DNA of 53,735 nt from Aeromonas caviae (lineage in GTDB: Bacteria; Pseudomonadota; Gammaproteobacteria; Enterobacterales; Aeromonadaceae): contig NZ_CDBK01000004.1 in the NCBI RefSeq assembly GCF_000819785.1, positions 1,264 through 54,998 of the forward strand, in the 5' to 3' direction. Shown piece after piece: positions 24,916 to 33,535 of the stretch (position 1 is the first letter of the stretch; each line of letters opens with the position of its first letter). The notes under the pieces were generated by a model, which had not been told where the DNA came from, searched no databases, and saw only the letters and a program-made list of their open reading frames with translations. The position numbers were made by a program, and so were the translations under genes.

Positions 24916-24961
24916 AGAAGCCGGGGCGATTCAGTCGAAATCAGTCTGCAGTCATAAACAC

Positions 24962-24999
24962 AGGCCCTCCTCTTTAAAAGAGGAGGGCCTCATTTTTAT
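24962..24999 (+). terminator. Strong rightward terminator after the IS
   Basis: AGGCCCTCCTCTTT and AAAGAGGAGGGCCT form a long stem followed by CATTTTTATT. It insulates the downstream region from IS transcription. Confidence 0.88.
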
Positions 25000-25077
25000 T
25001 ATGGCGTTATAAAGGTTGAGTGAGCTTCATTTATCTTATCGGAGCTTTGAGGCCTCTACCCGCGTCCAGGCTCACAG

Positions 25078-28000
25078 CTAACGCTGCTCCAGGTTGGTAT
25101 AAATCGTTTTGATTTCACTCTTGAGGCTTTCACCACGGTACACCATCGACGTATCGTACCGCTGATACTTCTCTTCCCGCGCAGCGCTGAACCAGTTAAA
25201 CGATCCGACACATAGCAGTCCTTCATCACCAATCACAATTTTACTGTGTACGCGATTGACTAGCCTCGTAGATATACCCATCTCGTTTAGCTTTTCCAAT
25301 GCTGCTTGAAGACGTTGCTGTTTTTCTTTGCGTTTTTCGTAATCGATATGTTCAATATTGTAACTTTTGTCTGTCACCACGGTTATGTCAATACCACGCG
25401 AGCGCGCTTGAACCATCGACGTAATAAATCCGGTTTGTTCCAGTTTTTGCCAAGTTAACCAAGGAGAGACGATGGTAATACTCTTTTCGATAGAGCCAAA
25501 AGTCTGGTTGAGAAACGTATCGTGTTGTTCAACACCGTGCAGGGCATAAATCTGGGTTTGCGCGGTACCTAAATCCTTACGTTCCTTATACTCAAACTGC
25601 AAGGCATGATATTCAGAGGCGAAAAGATATTTTGCCAATAATCCTCTTGGTGAGGATGCCGGTTGGATTTCAAAAAGATCCATATCGCCGAAAACTAGAA
25701 AACTATCCTTGGCTCGGGAGACCGCGACGTTCAGCATGCTGCTATCACTGTCGATAAAGCCACCATCTTCGTGTTTAGAATAGACCGGGGAAAATAGCAC
25801 GATCTCTCTTTCCGCACCCTGTAGGGAGTGTACGGTTCCAACCGTCAGCGAATCTTCATCACCGCTACAGCTAATGCCGAGCATATACAATGCAGCTTTG
25901 ATGGCGTTAACCTGTGCCGAAAATGGCGTAACGATTCCCACCAGTTTATGTAACTCTTTACCGTAATGGAGCTCAATCTTCTCCTTATGAGCAACTAGCC
26001 ATGCAGCTATTGTCTCAGCTTCAAAGGAGTTGTAACGGCTTCCGCCCTTTGCCTGCACGCCTTTACCATCGACATGCAGATAACCCATTGCAGGGAAGGG
26101 CGTCTCTTTACCCGTACCTCGTTTGGGTTGCAACTTACCGTGATAGCAGAGTGCGTTGCAGTAGCCAATGATGTTATCGAAGCAGCGACGGTGTTCATAC
26201 AGGTACATTCCAGGAGCCAAGTCAGGATCATATTGGTACCGCGAGTTAATCTGGGCAATCTTCATGACACTGCCCGATGCCGCACTTTTACCTGAATCAC
26301 ATATCGCTGCATAGGCATCCATCAGCTCTTCCTGGGTGCCGCCAGGGAGAATGTTCTCCTCCACCATATTGCCTATATCAATACTGGGCAAACTGTTCCA
26401 GATGGGCGCAATCTGTTCCGTATCTCCAATCACTAACGCTTTTTTAGCTAGTGCGAAGGAGGCTGCTGCTACTTCTGGGAGCACCTGCCCCGCTTCATCG
26501 ACGATCAGCAAATCGGCAAAATTATAGAAGTATCCGGGTTCAAATTTCTTAGCCCCGCCAACATGTTCACTAATGACTAGATGGCGAGGCAGCATGTAAC
26601 AGGTCATCACTACGCAGGGCGTGAGCTTCATTCTACGCTGCCAGCGGGCCTTAACAGCTTTCGCCCCATTGCGTTTTTTTTCTTTTTGAAGATCGTCAAT
26701 AGCGGCCATGTCCATGAACCAGCGGCCTTCCCAATAGTGGGTCGCCAGTAGAAATGCCGGGAAGCGGATCTGCGTATCGGCAAGCATGTCTGCCTCGGCC
26801 AGGCTCAGCTCTTCTTCGCCTGTATGTCCCAATACTCGAATCAAGTCTAGCCATTGCTGAAGGGCCTCACTTTCGCGGCGGGAAACCTCTCGGGCCAGTG
26901 CGATTTGCTGTTGATACTCCTCCTGATCTTTATTCATCTGAGCAATAAGACCGTCTATAGATGCATCAATGCTTTCCGGCATGGAGTCTTGGTCCACGAT
27001 GATTCTTGTACCAAAGGTGGTGTCCAGAAAGAGGTTTATTTGATAACGTCGTTTCGTGCGGACGACAGGGATCCAGGAGAAGAATGTATATACCAGTGAT
27101 TCACTGGCGCGATACTGCTGCCACTGCTTTTTGCCCAGTGATAGCAGCGCGAGTTCATTCGTACTTTCTTGCAATAACTTGCTTTTATTCAGAATATATT
27201 GGTCGAGATCTTCGCTAATAGCACTCCGTTCCTGCCGGGCTCGGTTCAGGTTGTCCCAAGTTTGTTCCATCTGTGAGAGCTGAGCGAACAACGCGCTTAA
27301 GCGGTTATGCAATAGGTCAACAACACGCTCGGGAGTGGTGCATTCCTCTGCCGGGAAAGCCAGCCTTGCCTTCTCAAGATAATAAACCAGCGCATCTTCA
27401 ACGTACTCCATTGATTCAACGCGGTTATAAAAATCATCAGTCTGGTACTTTTTCGCGGCGTCGGCCTTACGGCTTTGGGATGAGAAATAAGCACCGTAAC
27501 TTTTCAGTTCTGGCAACCAGCGTCCAGCCATTACTCCAGAACCTGTGGCAAAGTCTTTCCCGAAGGCTTCAATGATGTTGGTCACGGCCTGATTGTTGGT
27601 CGAGGTAGCTATCACGACCGGTGGCTCGCTTTTGTTAAGTGCAGCTCTTGCCCACTCGGTGGCAATAATAGAGAGAATCAGGGTTGTTTTTCCGGTTCCC
27701 GGTGGGCCGTTGACTGCGAGGATCTCACCCTGTTGCAGGGTAAGATAATGACTCAGAGCATCGCGCTGCGCCACAGCCAGCGGGAATTCATCTCCGGAAT
27801 GACCTAGTCGATCACTGAATTTCGCATTAGCGGAAAGAAGCGGCGCTATGGGGGGGCGGACTGTTGAGGCAAAGCGCGACAACAGCGGAACCTCCTTTTT
27901 ACACACCAGCAGATGATCGTAAAGGGCAATAATATGGCGACTGGCCCCGCCTGGTTGATTTGCTTTGATAAGATAGCCATATCCGGCCAGCTCGTATTGC

Positions 28001-28590
28001 TCGTGAGTTGTGCTCCATACCCCTGCAACATTGTTTAAGAGAGCATCGGCCTCGCCAAGATATTTTTGCCAGCGTTGTTGATACTGAGCATGTCGCTCTG
28101 CCCGTTGCTCGTCATCTTCCGCGTGGCATTGTGGTTCGTCATCGACTTCAAAGGTGGTCGAATTATGCGTGGTTTTGTATTTGTCGTACTGAGCCATCTC
28201 ACCAATTGAGAAAGTACCTTTCGGGAGCGGTTCGAGCAGGTCTCGTGGGATCGTGGTTGGCGCGGTGGGGAACAAGAAACCGTCGCGGTTCAGGAGAGCG
28301 GGGGTCACCAGCGGTGTCACTATACCTGGCGCACCTGCCATCCGCTCTTTGCCATGCTTTAGTCGGCGGAGCCAAACTTTTGGTCGTAACAACACCTCGA
28401 CTGTTTTAACCGCCTCGCCTTCCCCCTCAAAGAACGCATGAACAATTTCCTTATTCAGCTGCCCTGAAGTAATGTCCATCCACTGGGTGAAATTATCCGC
28501 ATTTTTATGCTCAAATGCCCCTTTACCAGATTCGGCATCGGCTAAGGAGTTGCGCCAGTATGATGCAAACCCCTGTGTGGTCCTGTCCAT
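25078..28590 (-). CDS. SF1 helicase-PLD nuclease fusion, type II Mokosh-like defence protein
   Basis: 1170-aa protein with a Upf1/COG1112-type superfamily 1 helicase and a C-terminal phospholipase-D-type nuclease domain. Helicase motifs: Walker [12 protein letters not shown] near 300, motif II IVDEAGQ near 697, motif [13 protein letters not shown], motif [13 protein letters not shown], motif [12 protein letters not shown] near 953. The PLD active site is [11 protein letters not shown] near 1115 (HxK and a following Asp), then [15 protein letters not shown] single chain with this order is the published layout of type II Mokosh antiphage systems; I infer the match from architecture only. The gene is more AT-rich than its neighbours. 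GGGACGGAAA precedes the start. No partner gene is seen beside it. Confidence 0.82.
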   Translation of the reverse strand: MDRTTQGFASYWRNSLADAESGKGAFEHKNADNFTQWMDITSGQLNKEIVHAFFEGEGEAVKTVEVLLRPKVWLRRLKHGKERMAGAPGIVTPLVTPALLNRDGFLFPTAPTTIPRDLLEPLPKGTFSIGEMAQYDKYKTTHNSTTFEVDDEPQCHAEDDEQRAERHAQYQQRWQKYLGEADALLNNVAGVWSTTHEQYELAGYGYLIKANQPGGASRHIIALYDHLLVCKKEVPLLSRFASTVRPPIAPLLSANAKFSDRLGHSGDEFPLAVAQRDALSHYLTLQQGEILAVNGPPGTGKTTLILSIIATEWARAALNKSEPPVVIATSTNNQAVTNIIEAFGKDFATGSGVMAGRWLPELKSYGAYFSSQSRKADAAKKYQTDDFYNRVESMEYVEDALVYYLEKARLAFPAEECTTPERVVDLLHNRLSALFAQLSQMEQTWDNLNRARQERSAISEDLDQYILNKSKLLQESTNELALLSLGKKQWQQYRASESLVYTFFSWIPVVRTKRRYQINLFLDTTFGTRIIVDQDSMPESIDASIDGLIAQMNKDQEEYQQQIALAREVSRRESEALQQWLDLIRVLGHTGEEELSLAEADMLADTQIRFPAFLLATHYWEGRWFMDMAAIDDLQKEKKRNGAKAVKARWQRRMKLTPCVVMTCYMLPRHLVISEHVGGAKKFEPGYFYNFADLLIVDEAGQVLPEVAAASFALAKKALVIGDTEQIAPIWNSLPSIDIGNMVEENILPGGTQEELMDAYAAICDSGKSAASGSVMKIAQINSRYQYDPDLAPGMYLYEHRRCFDNIIGYCNALCYHGKLQPKRGTGKETPFPAMGYLHVDGKGVQAKGGSRYNSFEAETIAAWLVAHKEKIELHYGKELHKLVGIVTPFSAQVNAIKAALYMLGISCSGDEDSLTVGTVHSLQGAEREIVLFSPVYSKHEDGGFIDSDSSMLNVAVSRAKDSFLVFGDMDLFEIQPASSPRGLLAKYLFASEYHALQFEYKERKDLGTAQTQIYALHGVEQHDTFLNQTFGSIEKSITIVSPWLTWQKLEQTGFITSMVQARSRGIDITVVTDKSYNIEHIDYEKRKEKQQRLQAALEKLNEMGISTRLVNRVHSKIVIGDEGLLCVGSFNWFSAAREEKYQRYDTSMVYRGESLKSEIKTIYTNLEQR

Positions 28591-28690
28591 TTTCCGTCCC
28601 GTGACTTAATTAAAATTATTGATTCCGTTGATATAAAAGCATTACATGGCTAAGCACTGTTCACGATGCAAACTCGATCACATTAATCAT

Positions 28691-28990
28691 TTAGTGTTTG
28701 GAGTTCACGATTTCGACCATCCCATTAACGCCCTCCTTGAACAGCAACTCCACCTGCCAGCGGCAGCGATACAGACTCATCACCCGTCCAGCCGGCCATG
28801 CCTCTCGTGGTAAGTTGGTCATCCAGGTGCAAAATCGCTTCTCCCCGGCAAGCCTGCGCCGGAGCAACTGGTACTCATACTTGCCAGATTTCACATCCAT
28901 ATCAAGCGCTTCTGCCCTCCAATATCGCTGCCCGGCCTCCTTGAGGGACATGCCTACCACTGCTCGTCCGTCACGCGCCAGGCTCGGATG
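28691..28990 (-). pseudogene. IS4-type transposase remnant
   Basis: An open stretch with EEHPSLARDG, KYEYQLLRRRLAGEKRFCTW, MTNLPREAWPAGRVMSLYRC and RWQVELLFKE. The last is the YREK-type block, including the catalytic Glu, of IS4-family DDE transposases. It stops soon after LLFKE and has no start or first catalytic Asp, so only a middle piece remains. It separates the helicase-PLD gene from fic and marks past rearrangement of the island. Confidence 0.75.
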
Positions 28991-29023
28991 CTCTTCGGTT
29001 TAGAACACGCACATTGACCAAAA

Positions 29024-30163
29024 TCACAATCCTGACGGCGCCAACTTGATCTGATAACGGGTATTTCTACCGCCCCCAGGCATTTTTTCAAGGCAGCCTT
29101 TCTCTAACAAGTCGGCCAGATGGCGGGTCGCGGTGGCTTTACTAACCTTGGCCACCTTCTGATACTGGCTGGCGCTGATACCCTGCAAAAAGCCGTTCTC
29201 GCCGCCGTCCAGCATCCTGTTCAACACCTTGATTTGCTCGGCACTCAGCGGCTCGCCGCCTTGTTGCTGCCAGAAACGGCTCTTGGCCAAGGTTCGGGTG
29301 ATCGCTTGTTGGGCCTGCTCCAACGTGGCATTGAGCGTATCCAGAAACCAGACAAGCCAAGCCGTGATATCCAGTCCGCCTTTCTGGGTTTGTTCCAGAG
29401 CACGATAGTAATCGGCTCGTTGTTCGAGGATCGCCACCGACATGGCATACAGGCGGATGCTCTGGCTGTCGGCCTGAGAGAGCGCCAGATCGGTGAGGGC
29501 ACGGGTGATGCGACCATTACCATCATCAAACGGGTGCAGGGTGACAAACCACAGGTGGCAGATGGCGGCACGCAGCAGTGGATCTTGGCTGGGGTCGTTC
29601 AGGCTAGCATTGAACCAGTCGATAAAGCAGGTGAGTGCCTGCTCCAGACCCTGGCGTGGCGGGGCCTCGAAATGCACTGTGGGCCGATCCAGTCGCCCGG
29701 ATACCACCTGCATCGGCTCTTCACCGCGTAGCTGGCCCACTCGCACACGCTGTAATGTCCAGTCGTCGGCAGGAAATAGCCAGTGATGCCATTGCAACAG
29801 GCGTTCTAGCGTTAGCAGCTGATGTCGATTGTCGATGGCATCGAGCATCATGGCTGCCAGGCCTTCGGAGCGATCCGAGATGGGGTAGGGCTGTTCTTCG
29901 GATACGCCGAGGCGACGGGCCAGCGATGAGCGCACCGATTGGGCATTGAGCCGTTCATCTTCAATGGCCGATGAGGCGAGGATATTTGCCAGAAGGGTAT
30001 CGAGCGCCTGGGCTTGCTGCGTTTGCGTAGAGCCGTGAACGGAATGGGTGCCGAGCAGGATCCCCAGGTTGCGTTGCGCGGTGCGTAGCCGTGGCTGTAG
30101 CGGTTCATCTTGCCAGCAAAAGTGTGGCCAGCCCTTATGTTGCCAGATCCAATTTTCAGCCAT
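29024..30163 (-). CDS. Class II Fic-family AMP transferase with C-terminal winged helix
   Basis: 379-aa protein that probably transfers AMP to target hydroxyls. It has a DUF4172-like N-terminus (MAENWIWQHKGWPHFCW) and the class II inhibitory helix SSAIEDERL near 65-72, with Asp where Gly or Asn is usual. The catalytic loop HPFDDGNGRITRAL near 213 is complete. The C-terminus (YQKVAKVSKATATRHLADLL) is a winged-helix DNA-binding segment, so it may regulate its own gene. I place the start at 30163, with AGGGG about ten bases upstream, rather than at 30247, which would run through the palindrome array. The host target is unknown. Confidence 0.88.
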   Translation of the reverse strand: MAENWIWQHKGWPHFCWQDEPLQPRLRTAQRNLGILLGTHSVHGSTQTQQAQALDTLLANILASSAIEDERLNAQSVRSSLARRLGVSEEQPYPISDRSEGLAAMMLDAIDNRHQLLTLERLLQWHHWLFPADDWTLQRVRVGQLRGEEPMQVVSGRLDRPTVHFEAPPRQGLEQALTCFIDWFNASLNDPSQDPLLRAAICHLWFVTLHPFDDGNGRITRALTDLALSQADSQSIRLYAMSVAILEQRADYYRALEQTQKGGLDITAWLVWFLDTLNATLEQAQQAITRTLAKSRFWQQQGGEPLSAEQIKVLNRMLDGGENGFLQGISASQYQKVAKVSKATATRHLADLLEKGCLEKMPGGGRNTRYQIKLAPSGL

Positions 30164-30206
30164 CTGCTTGCCCATCCCCTTATTGTTACAAAGCAACGTC
30201 ACCGAT

Positions 30207-30301
30207 GAGCCGAATCGAATGCATATTTGGCTCAGTATGCGAGCCAAATTGGATGCGTATTTGGCTCACATGGTGAGCCGATAATAACGGGGATTCGGCT
30301 C
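30207..30301. promoter_or_regulatory. Three evenly spaced palindromes upstream of fic (operator array)
   Basis: Half-sites alternate in orientation: GAGCCGAAT at 30207, ATTTGGCTC at 30225, GAGCCAAAT at 30241, ATTTGGCTC at 30259, GAGCCGATA at 30275 and ATTCGGCTC at 30293. This makes three 27-bp sites at an exact 34-bp period, with 9-bp centres and 7-bp gaps. The centres differ, so selection is on the half-sites. They lie 44-138 bp before the fic start. Confidence 0.8.
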
Positions 30302-30310
30302 ACGACACAA
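30281..30310 (-). promoter_or_regulatory. Candidate fic promoter inside the third palindrome
   Basis: Leftward TTGTGT (30305-30310), an 18-base spacer and TATTAT (30281-30286). The third palindrome covers the -10 box and spacer, so a protein bound there would block transcription. Confidence 0.45.
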
Positions 30311-30493
30311 CCTGTATCACGCAAGAGTTGGCTGCGAGGGAAAGAGCTGTTCGTGGGAAGTGGAGGTCATTACGGAGGAGGGGGCGTACGTATCTTGCTA
30401 TCTGTTGTCAGATGAAGCAGCGGAGCAGGGGGGTGGGGATTATTAGTCCCGAGCTCGGTGAGCAACCTTGCCAGAGATTGACCAGAGGCGCAT
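30302..30493. other. No gene recognised
   Basis: About 190 bp between the fic control region and the orphan tRNA-like unit. Open frames here lack ribosome sites and coding character. Confidence 0.5.
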
Positions 30494-30496
30494 AAC

Positions 30497-30526
30497 AAAA
30501 AGGCCTCGCATTGTAAGCGAAGCCTT
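30497..30526 (-). terminator. Terminator of the orphan tRNA-Phe-like unit
   Basis: Leftward AAGGCTTCGC, loop TTACAAT, GCGAGGCCTT (10 bp with one U-G pair), then TTTT and G. Confidence 0.82.
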
Positions 30527-30534
30527 GTAGGGTG

Positions 30535-30610
30535 TGCTGTCCAGAGCTGTGGTATGGAATCTGTCATGGGGATTTTCAATCCCCTGCTCTACCGACTGAG
30601 CTATCTGGGC
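30535..30610 (-). pseudogene. Degenerate second tRNA-Phe
   Basis: Bases 30568-30610 are identical to the 5' half of tRNA-Phe up to the end of the anticodon stem (anticodon GAA kept). The next 33 bases match only about half, but at exactly tRNA length they give TCTGGAC in place of the acceptor strand TCTGGGC, then A-GCA in place of A-CCA. The T-arm cannot pair. It is either a decayed tRNA gene or an island junction whose right part resembles one by chance. It keeps its own promoter and terminator. Confidence 0.6.
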
Positions 30611-30651
30611 AACGGCGCGCATCAAACCCTTTCTGGACTGGGGTGTCAACC
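30568..30651. repeat. Right copy of the 84-bp tRNA-Phe direct repeat
   Basis: 82 of 84 bases equal 23443-23526. The repeat ends exactly just beyond the -35 box on one side and at the anticodon stem on the other. Confidence 0.88.
30621..30649 (-). promoter_or_regulatory. Promoter of the orphan tRNA-Phe-like unit
   Basis: Leftward TTGACA (30644-30649), a 17-base spacer, TTTGAT (30621-30626) and the GCGCGCC discriminator. It differs from the tRNA-Phe promoter by one -10 base and one spacer base. Confidence 0.75.
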
Positions 30652-30979
30652 ACAGGCCGCAGATTGATGTACCGTTCGCTCGATATCCGAGCAATCTTCC
30701 CGTGATTGGACCGGTTTCCCGGTTTTAACCATGAAAAGAGGGGCGCCTGTGCGGCAGGGCGGGCCGACGGCCAGCAGAACATCATGAAGGATGGCGGGCT
30801 GCCTGACGTGCCGAGGGCTGCCCGTTGGCGCCAAGCCGGAAGAGGCGCCAGTTATCTTGGCCCATCGATTGAGCCTGCCGCGCTCTGCGGGTATGCTTTG
30901 CCGCACTCATCCCCTGGCCATGGTCCGGGCCGACGCGGCTGGCAGGGGTGACATCCATCCAACACCGCCTGGGGTTTAT

Positions 30980-31327
30980 ATGAATACCAATATGCAAGAG
31001 TGGCGCGAAGAGACCGCCGCCATCGTCAACGAGCTGCTGGCCGATGGCAGCAACCCGGATCTGGATTACGAGATTGAGCACCACTTTGCCTGCCAGAAGT
31101 TCGATCTGCTGGAGAAGGCGGCGGTCGATCTGTTCAAGGCCGGTTTCGAAGTGACCGACGCCGAGGAGATGGAGCTGGACGACGGCGCTACCATCTTCTG
31201 CTTCGACGCCATGGTGGAGTGCAAGCTGGACATCGACACCATCGTCGCCGACATCGAGAAGATGCTGCCCATCCTCGAGAAATACGGGGTGGACTACGAC
31301 GGCTGGGGTACCTACTTCCAGGAGTAA
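30980..31327 (+). CDS. rraB: Ribonuclease E inhibitor RraB
   Basis: 115-aa acidic cytoplasmic protein that in E. coli binds RNase E and changes mRNA decay. Sequence blocks EIEHHFACQKFDLLEKAAV, FKAGFEVTDAEEMELDDG and CFDAMVECKLD are typical; it is slightly shorter than E. coli RraB (138 aa). The start at MNTNMQEW was chosen because the upstream in-frame sequence is not protein-like and the ATG follows GGGG at a short distance. It is the first conserved chromosomal gene right of the island and is followed by a strong terminator. Confidence 0.93.
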   Translation: MNTNMQEWREETAAIVNELLADGSNPDLDYEIEHHFACQKFDLLEKAAVDLFKAGFEVTDAEEMELDDGATIFCFDAMVECKLDIDTIVADIEKMLPILEKYGVDYDGWGTYFQE

Positions 31328-31352
31328 GTGCGCCAGATCACGCACGCTTTGC

Positions 31353-31391
31353 AAAAACAACAAGGCCACCCTCGGGTGGCCTTGTTGTTGC
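31353..31391. terminator. Bidirectional terminator between rraB and the EAL gene
   Basis: AACAACAAGGCCACC, loop CTC, GGGTGGCCTTGTTGTT. Confidence 0.92.
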
Positions 31392-31395
31392 TGGC

Positions 31396-33399
31396 TTACT
31401 GCTCCGGCAGCTGGTAGCTGCGGGCAAACTCGGCCGGTGGGAGGGGGCGGCTGAACAGATAGCCTTGCAGCCGATCGCAACCGACCTGCACCAGCCAGGC
31501 CTGCTGCTCCGGCGTCTCCACCCCTTCGGCGGTGATCTTGATGCCAAGTTCATGGCCCAACCCGATGACGGAACGCACGATGGCGGTGGTGGCCTGGTTG
31601 GTGGCCAGCCCCTGGGTGAAGCTCTTGTCGAGCTTGAGGGTCGCCACCTGCAGCCTGGGAAGGTAGGCGAGGGAGCAGTAGCCGGTGCCGAAGTCGTCGA
31701 TGGCGAGCTGGAAGCCCGCCTCGATGAGGCTGGCCAGGTTGCTCTCAATCTCGTCGGCATTCTCCATCAGCACCCCTTCGGTGATCTCCAGCTCCAGTTG
31801 CCAGGGGGCGAGCCCGTGGCGCGCGATGCAGTCGAAGATCTGAGGGCAGAGCTCGGGATCGCGGAACTGCAGGGGCGAGAGGTTGATGGAGAGCACCAGG
31901 TCCGGGGCCGCCACCTGCCAGCGGGCAAGCTGGGCACAGCCGAGCTCCAGCATCAGCTGGCCGAGCTGGCCGATGAGCCCCAGCTCCTCCGCCAGCGGGA
32001 TGAACTCGTCGGGGGAGATCATGCCGAATTCGGGATGGGGCCAGCGGCAGAGCAGCTCTGCCCCGTGCAGCCGGTTGCTGTGGGTACAGATGATGGGCTG
32101 GTAGACGGCGGTCAGCTCGGCGGACTTGATGGCGAGTGGCAACTGGGCGGCGATGAGCTGGCGGCGTTTGAGCTTGGCATCGAGTGCGGGGTCGAACAGG
32201 GTACAGTGCTGCTGCTGGCGCTTGCCCTGGGCCAGGGCGGCCTCGGCGTGGCTCAGCAGACGCTCGGCATCCTTGGCCTTGCCATGGGCGATGCCGAGGA
32301 ACACCGGGATCTGGATCCTGTGCTCCTCGACCTGATAGGGCGTCATCAGCTCCTGCTGCAGGTTGCGGCTCCACGTATCCAGAGAGAGGGGGAGCTCGGG
32401 CAGCAGCAGGGCGAAGTCATCCGCCGCGACCCGGCAGAGCAGGGACTGGGGCGGCGCCAGTCGTTGCAGGCGACGGGCCACCTGGCTCAGCAGGCGGTCG
32501 GCGACCCGGATGCCGAAGCGATCGTTGATCTCGCGAAAATGTTGCAGATCCACCAGCAGCAGGCTGGCTTTGCGGGCGCCCAGATGACGGCTGGTCTGGA
32601 GGAAGTGGGAGAGCTTGAGCAGGCCGGTCAGGCTGTCGTAGTGCTGCTCCTGCTGCAACTGGGCCTGGGTGGTGCGCAGCCCGGTGATGTCGCGGCTAAG
32701 GGTAAGGATGCCGAGGGAGTTGCCCTCGTCATCCGGCACCTCGACCCGGGTGACCTCCAGATGGCGGCCTCTGCCCTGAGCATCCACCACGCAATACTCC
32801 CCCTGACCCAGGGTTTGTTCGACGGGCAGCCGGGGCGGGACGCGCCGACCCAGAGCCTCGCTTGCCACCAGCCCCATGAAGTCGAGAAAGGCCTGGTTGC
32901 AGTCGATGAGCACGCCCTGGTGATCCTCGAGACGGATGAGGTCGGGAATGGCATCCAGCAGGCGGCGTTGCAGCAACTGCTGCTGGCGGAAGGTTTGCTC
33001 CAGCTCCTTGCGCTGATCGATGGCGCTGACCATGGCAAACAGGGCGATGGGATCGCCGTGCTCGTCATACAGGGGAACCTTGTTGATCTCCATCCAGCTG
33101 GCGCCTTCGCCGCTGTGGCAATGGAGCTGCTGGTGCAGCAGGGGTTTGCCGTCGGCCAGCAGGCGGTCATCTTCCTCCCGGAATACATCCCCCCAGGGCA
33201 TCTCGGCATCGCTCTTGCCAATGAGTTCGCTCGGGTCTTGCAGGCCGGCTTCTCTGGCGAATGCCTTGTTGGCAAACAGGTACCGTCCGTGCTTGTCCCG
33301 GCAGAAGATATTCATGGGTAACTGGTCGATGATCTGCTGCAGCAGCGCCAGGGAGAGCGAAGAAGTCACGAGAGCACTCACGGGGGAGACTTCGAGCAA
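31396..33399 (-). CDS. PAS-PAS-GGDEF(degenerate)-EAL phosphodiesterase
   Basis: 667-aa cytoplasmic signalling protein without obvious membrane helices. Two PAS domains (from about 15 and 135; NIFCRDKHGRYLFANKAFA and DLIRLEDHQGVLIDCNQAF) precede a GGDEF domain whose signature has become AADDF, so no cyclase activity is expected. The EAL domain keeps the key residues: AELLCRW (EAL site as ELL), LELEITEG, AIDDFGTGYCSL, TLKLDKSF and ITAEGVET. It should degrade cyclic-di-GMP under PAS control. The start is uncertain: 33399 is TTG and later GTG codons (33381, 33369) are possible; the first ATG is at residue 29, inside PAS1. Confidence 0.88.
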   Translation of the reverse strand: MLEVSPVSALVTSSLSLALLQQIIDQLPMNIFCRDKHGRYLFANKAFAREAGLQDPSELIGKSDAEMPWGDVFREEDDRLLADGKPLLHQQLHCHSGEGASWMEINKVPLYDEHGDPIALFAMVSAIDQRKELEQTFRQQQLLQRRLLDAIPDLIRLEDHQGVLIDCNQAFLDFMGLVASEALGRRVPPRLPVEQTLGQGEYCVVDAQGRGRHLEVTRVEVPDDEGNSLGILTLSRDITGLRTTQAQLQQEQHYDSLTGLLKLSHFLQTSRHLGARKASLLLVDLQHFREINDRFGIRVADRLLSQVARRLQRLAPPQSLLCRVAADDFALLLPELPLSLDTWSRNLQQELMTPYQVEEHRIQIPVFLGIAHGKAKDAERLLSHAEAALAQGKRQQQHCTLFDPALDAKLKRRQLIAAQLPLAIKSAELTAVYQPIICTHSNRLHGAELLCRWPHPEFGMISPDEFIPLAEELGLIGQLGQLMLELGCAQLARWQVAAPDLVLSINLSPLQFRDPELCPQIFDCIARHGLAPWQLELEITEGVLMENADEIESNLASLIEAGFQLAIDDFGTGYCSLAYLPRLQVATLKLDKSFTQGLATNQATTAIVRSVIGLGHELGIKITAEGVETPEQQAWLVQVGCDRLQGYLFSRPLPPAEFARSYQLPEQ

Positions 33400-33535
33400 A
33401 TCTATGATAACAGGTGGGTTTTGTAAAGCCTGGGTTAAGAGTACGCCATTTGTGCGGATCCCTGCTGACAGCCTGTGTCGCGATCGCCATAATAGCCGCC
33501 GGTTGGCCTATGGCCTTATGGATGAGAGAAGCAGC

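Larger units (their letters stand above)
23680..24933 (+). mobile_element. IS3-family insertion sequence, about 1.25 kb
   Basis: Terminal inverted repeats start TGAATCGCCCC at both ends and stay similar for 27 bases (TGAATCGCCCCTACTTTCC on the left, TGAATCGCCCCGGCTTCTC from the right). Between them are an orfA-like and an orfB-like transposase frame in the IS3 arrangement. The flanking bases do not show an obvious 3-4 bp target duplication. The element lies just inside the left end of the tRNA-Phe-bounded island. The terminal C/G beyond each TG is also shared. Confidence 0.9.

Noticed and set aside
23680..24936. Target-site duplication of the IS3 element
   Set aside because: The flanks (CTC on the left, GTC on the right) do not match, so no duplication can be claimed.
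30164..30247. Longer N-terminus for the Fic protein, starting at 30247
   Set aside because: It would translate the palindrome array; the family-like sequence starts at MAENWIWQ and the AGGGG ribosome site fits 30163.
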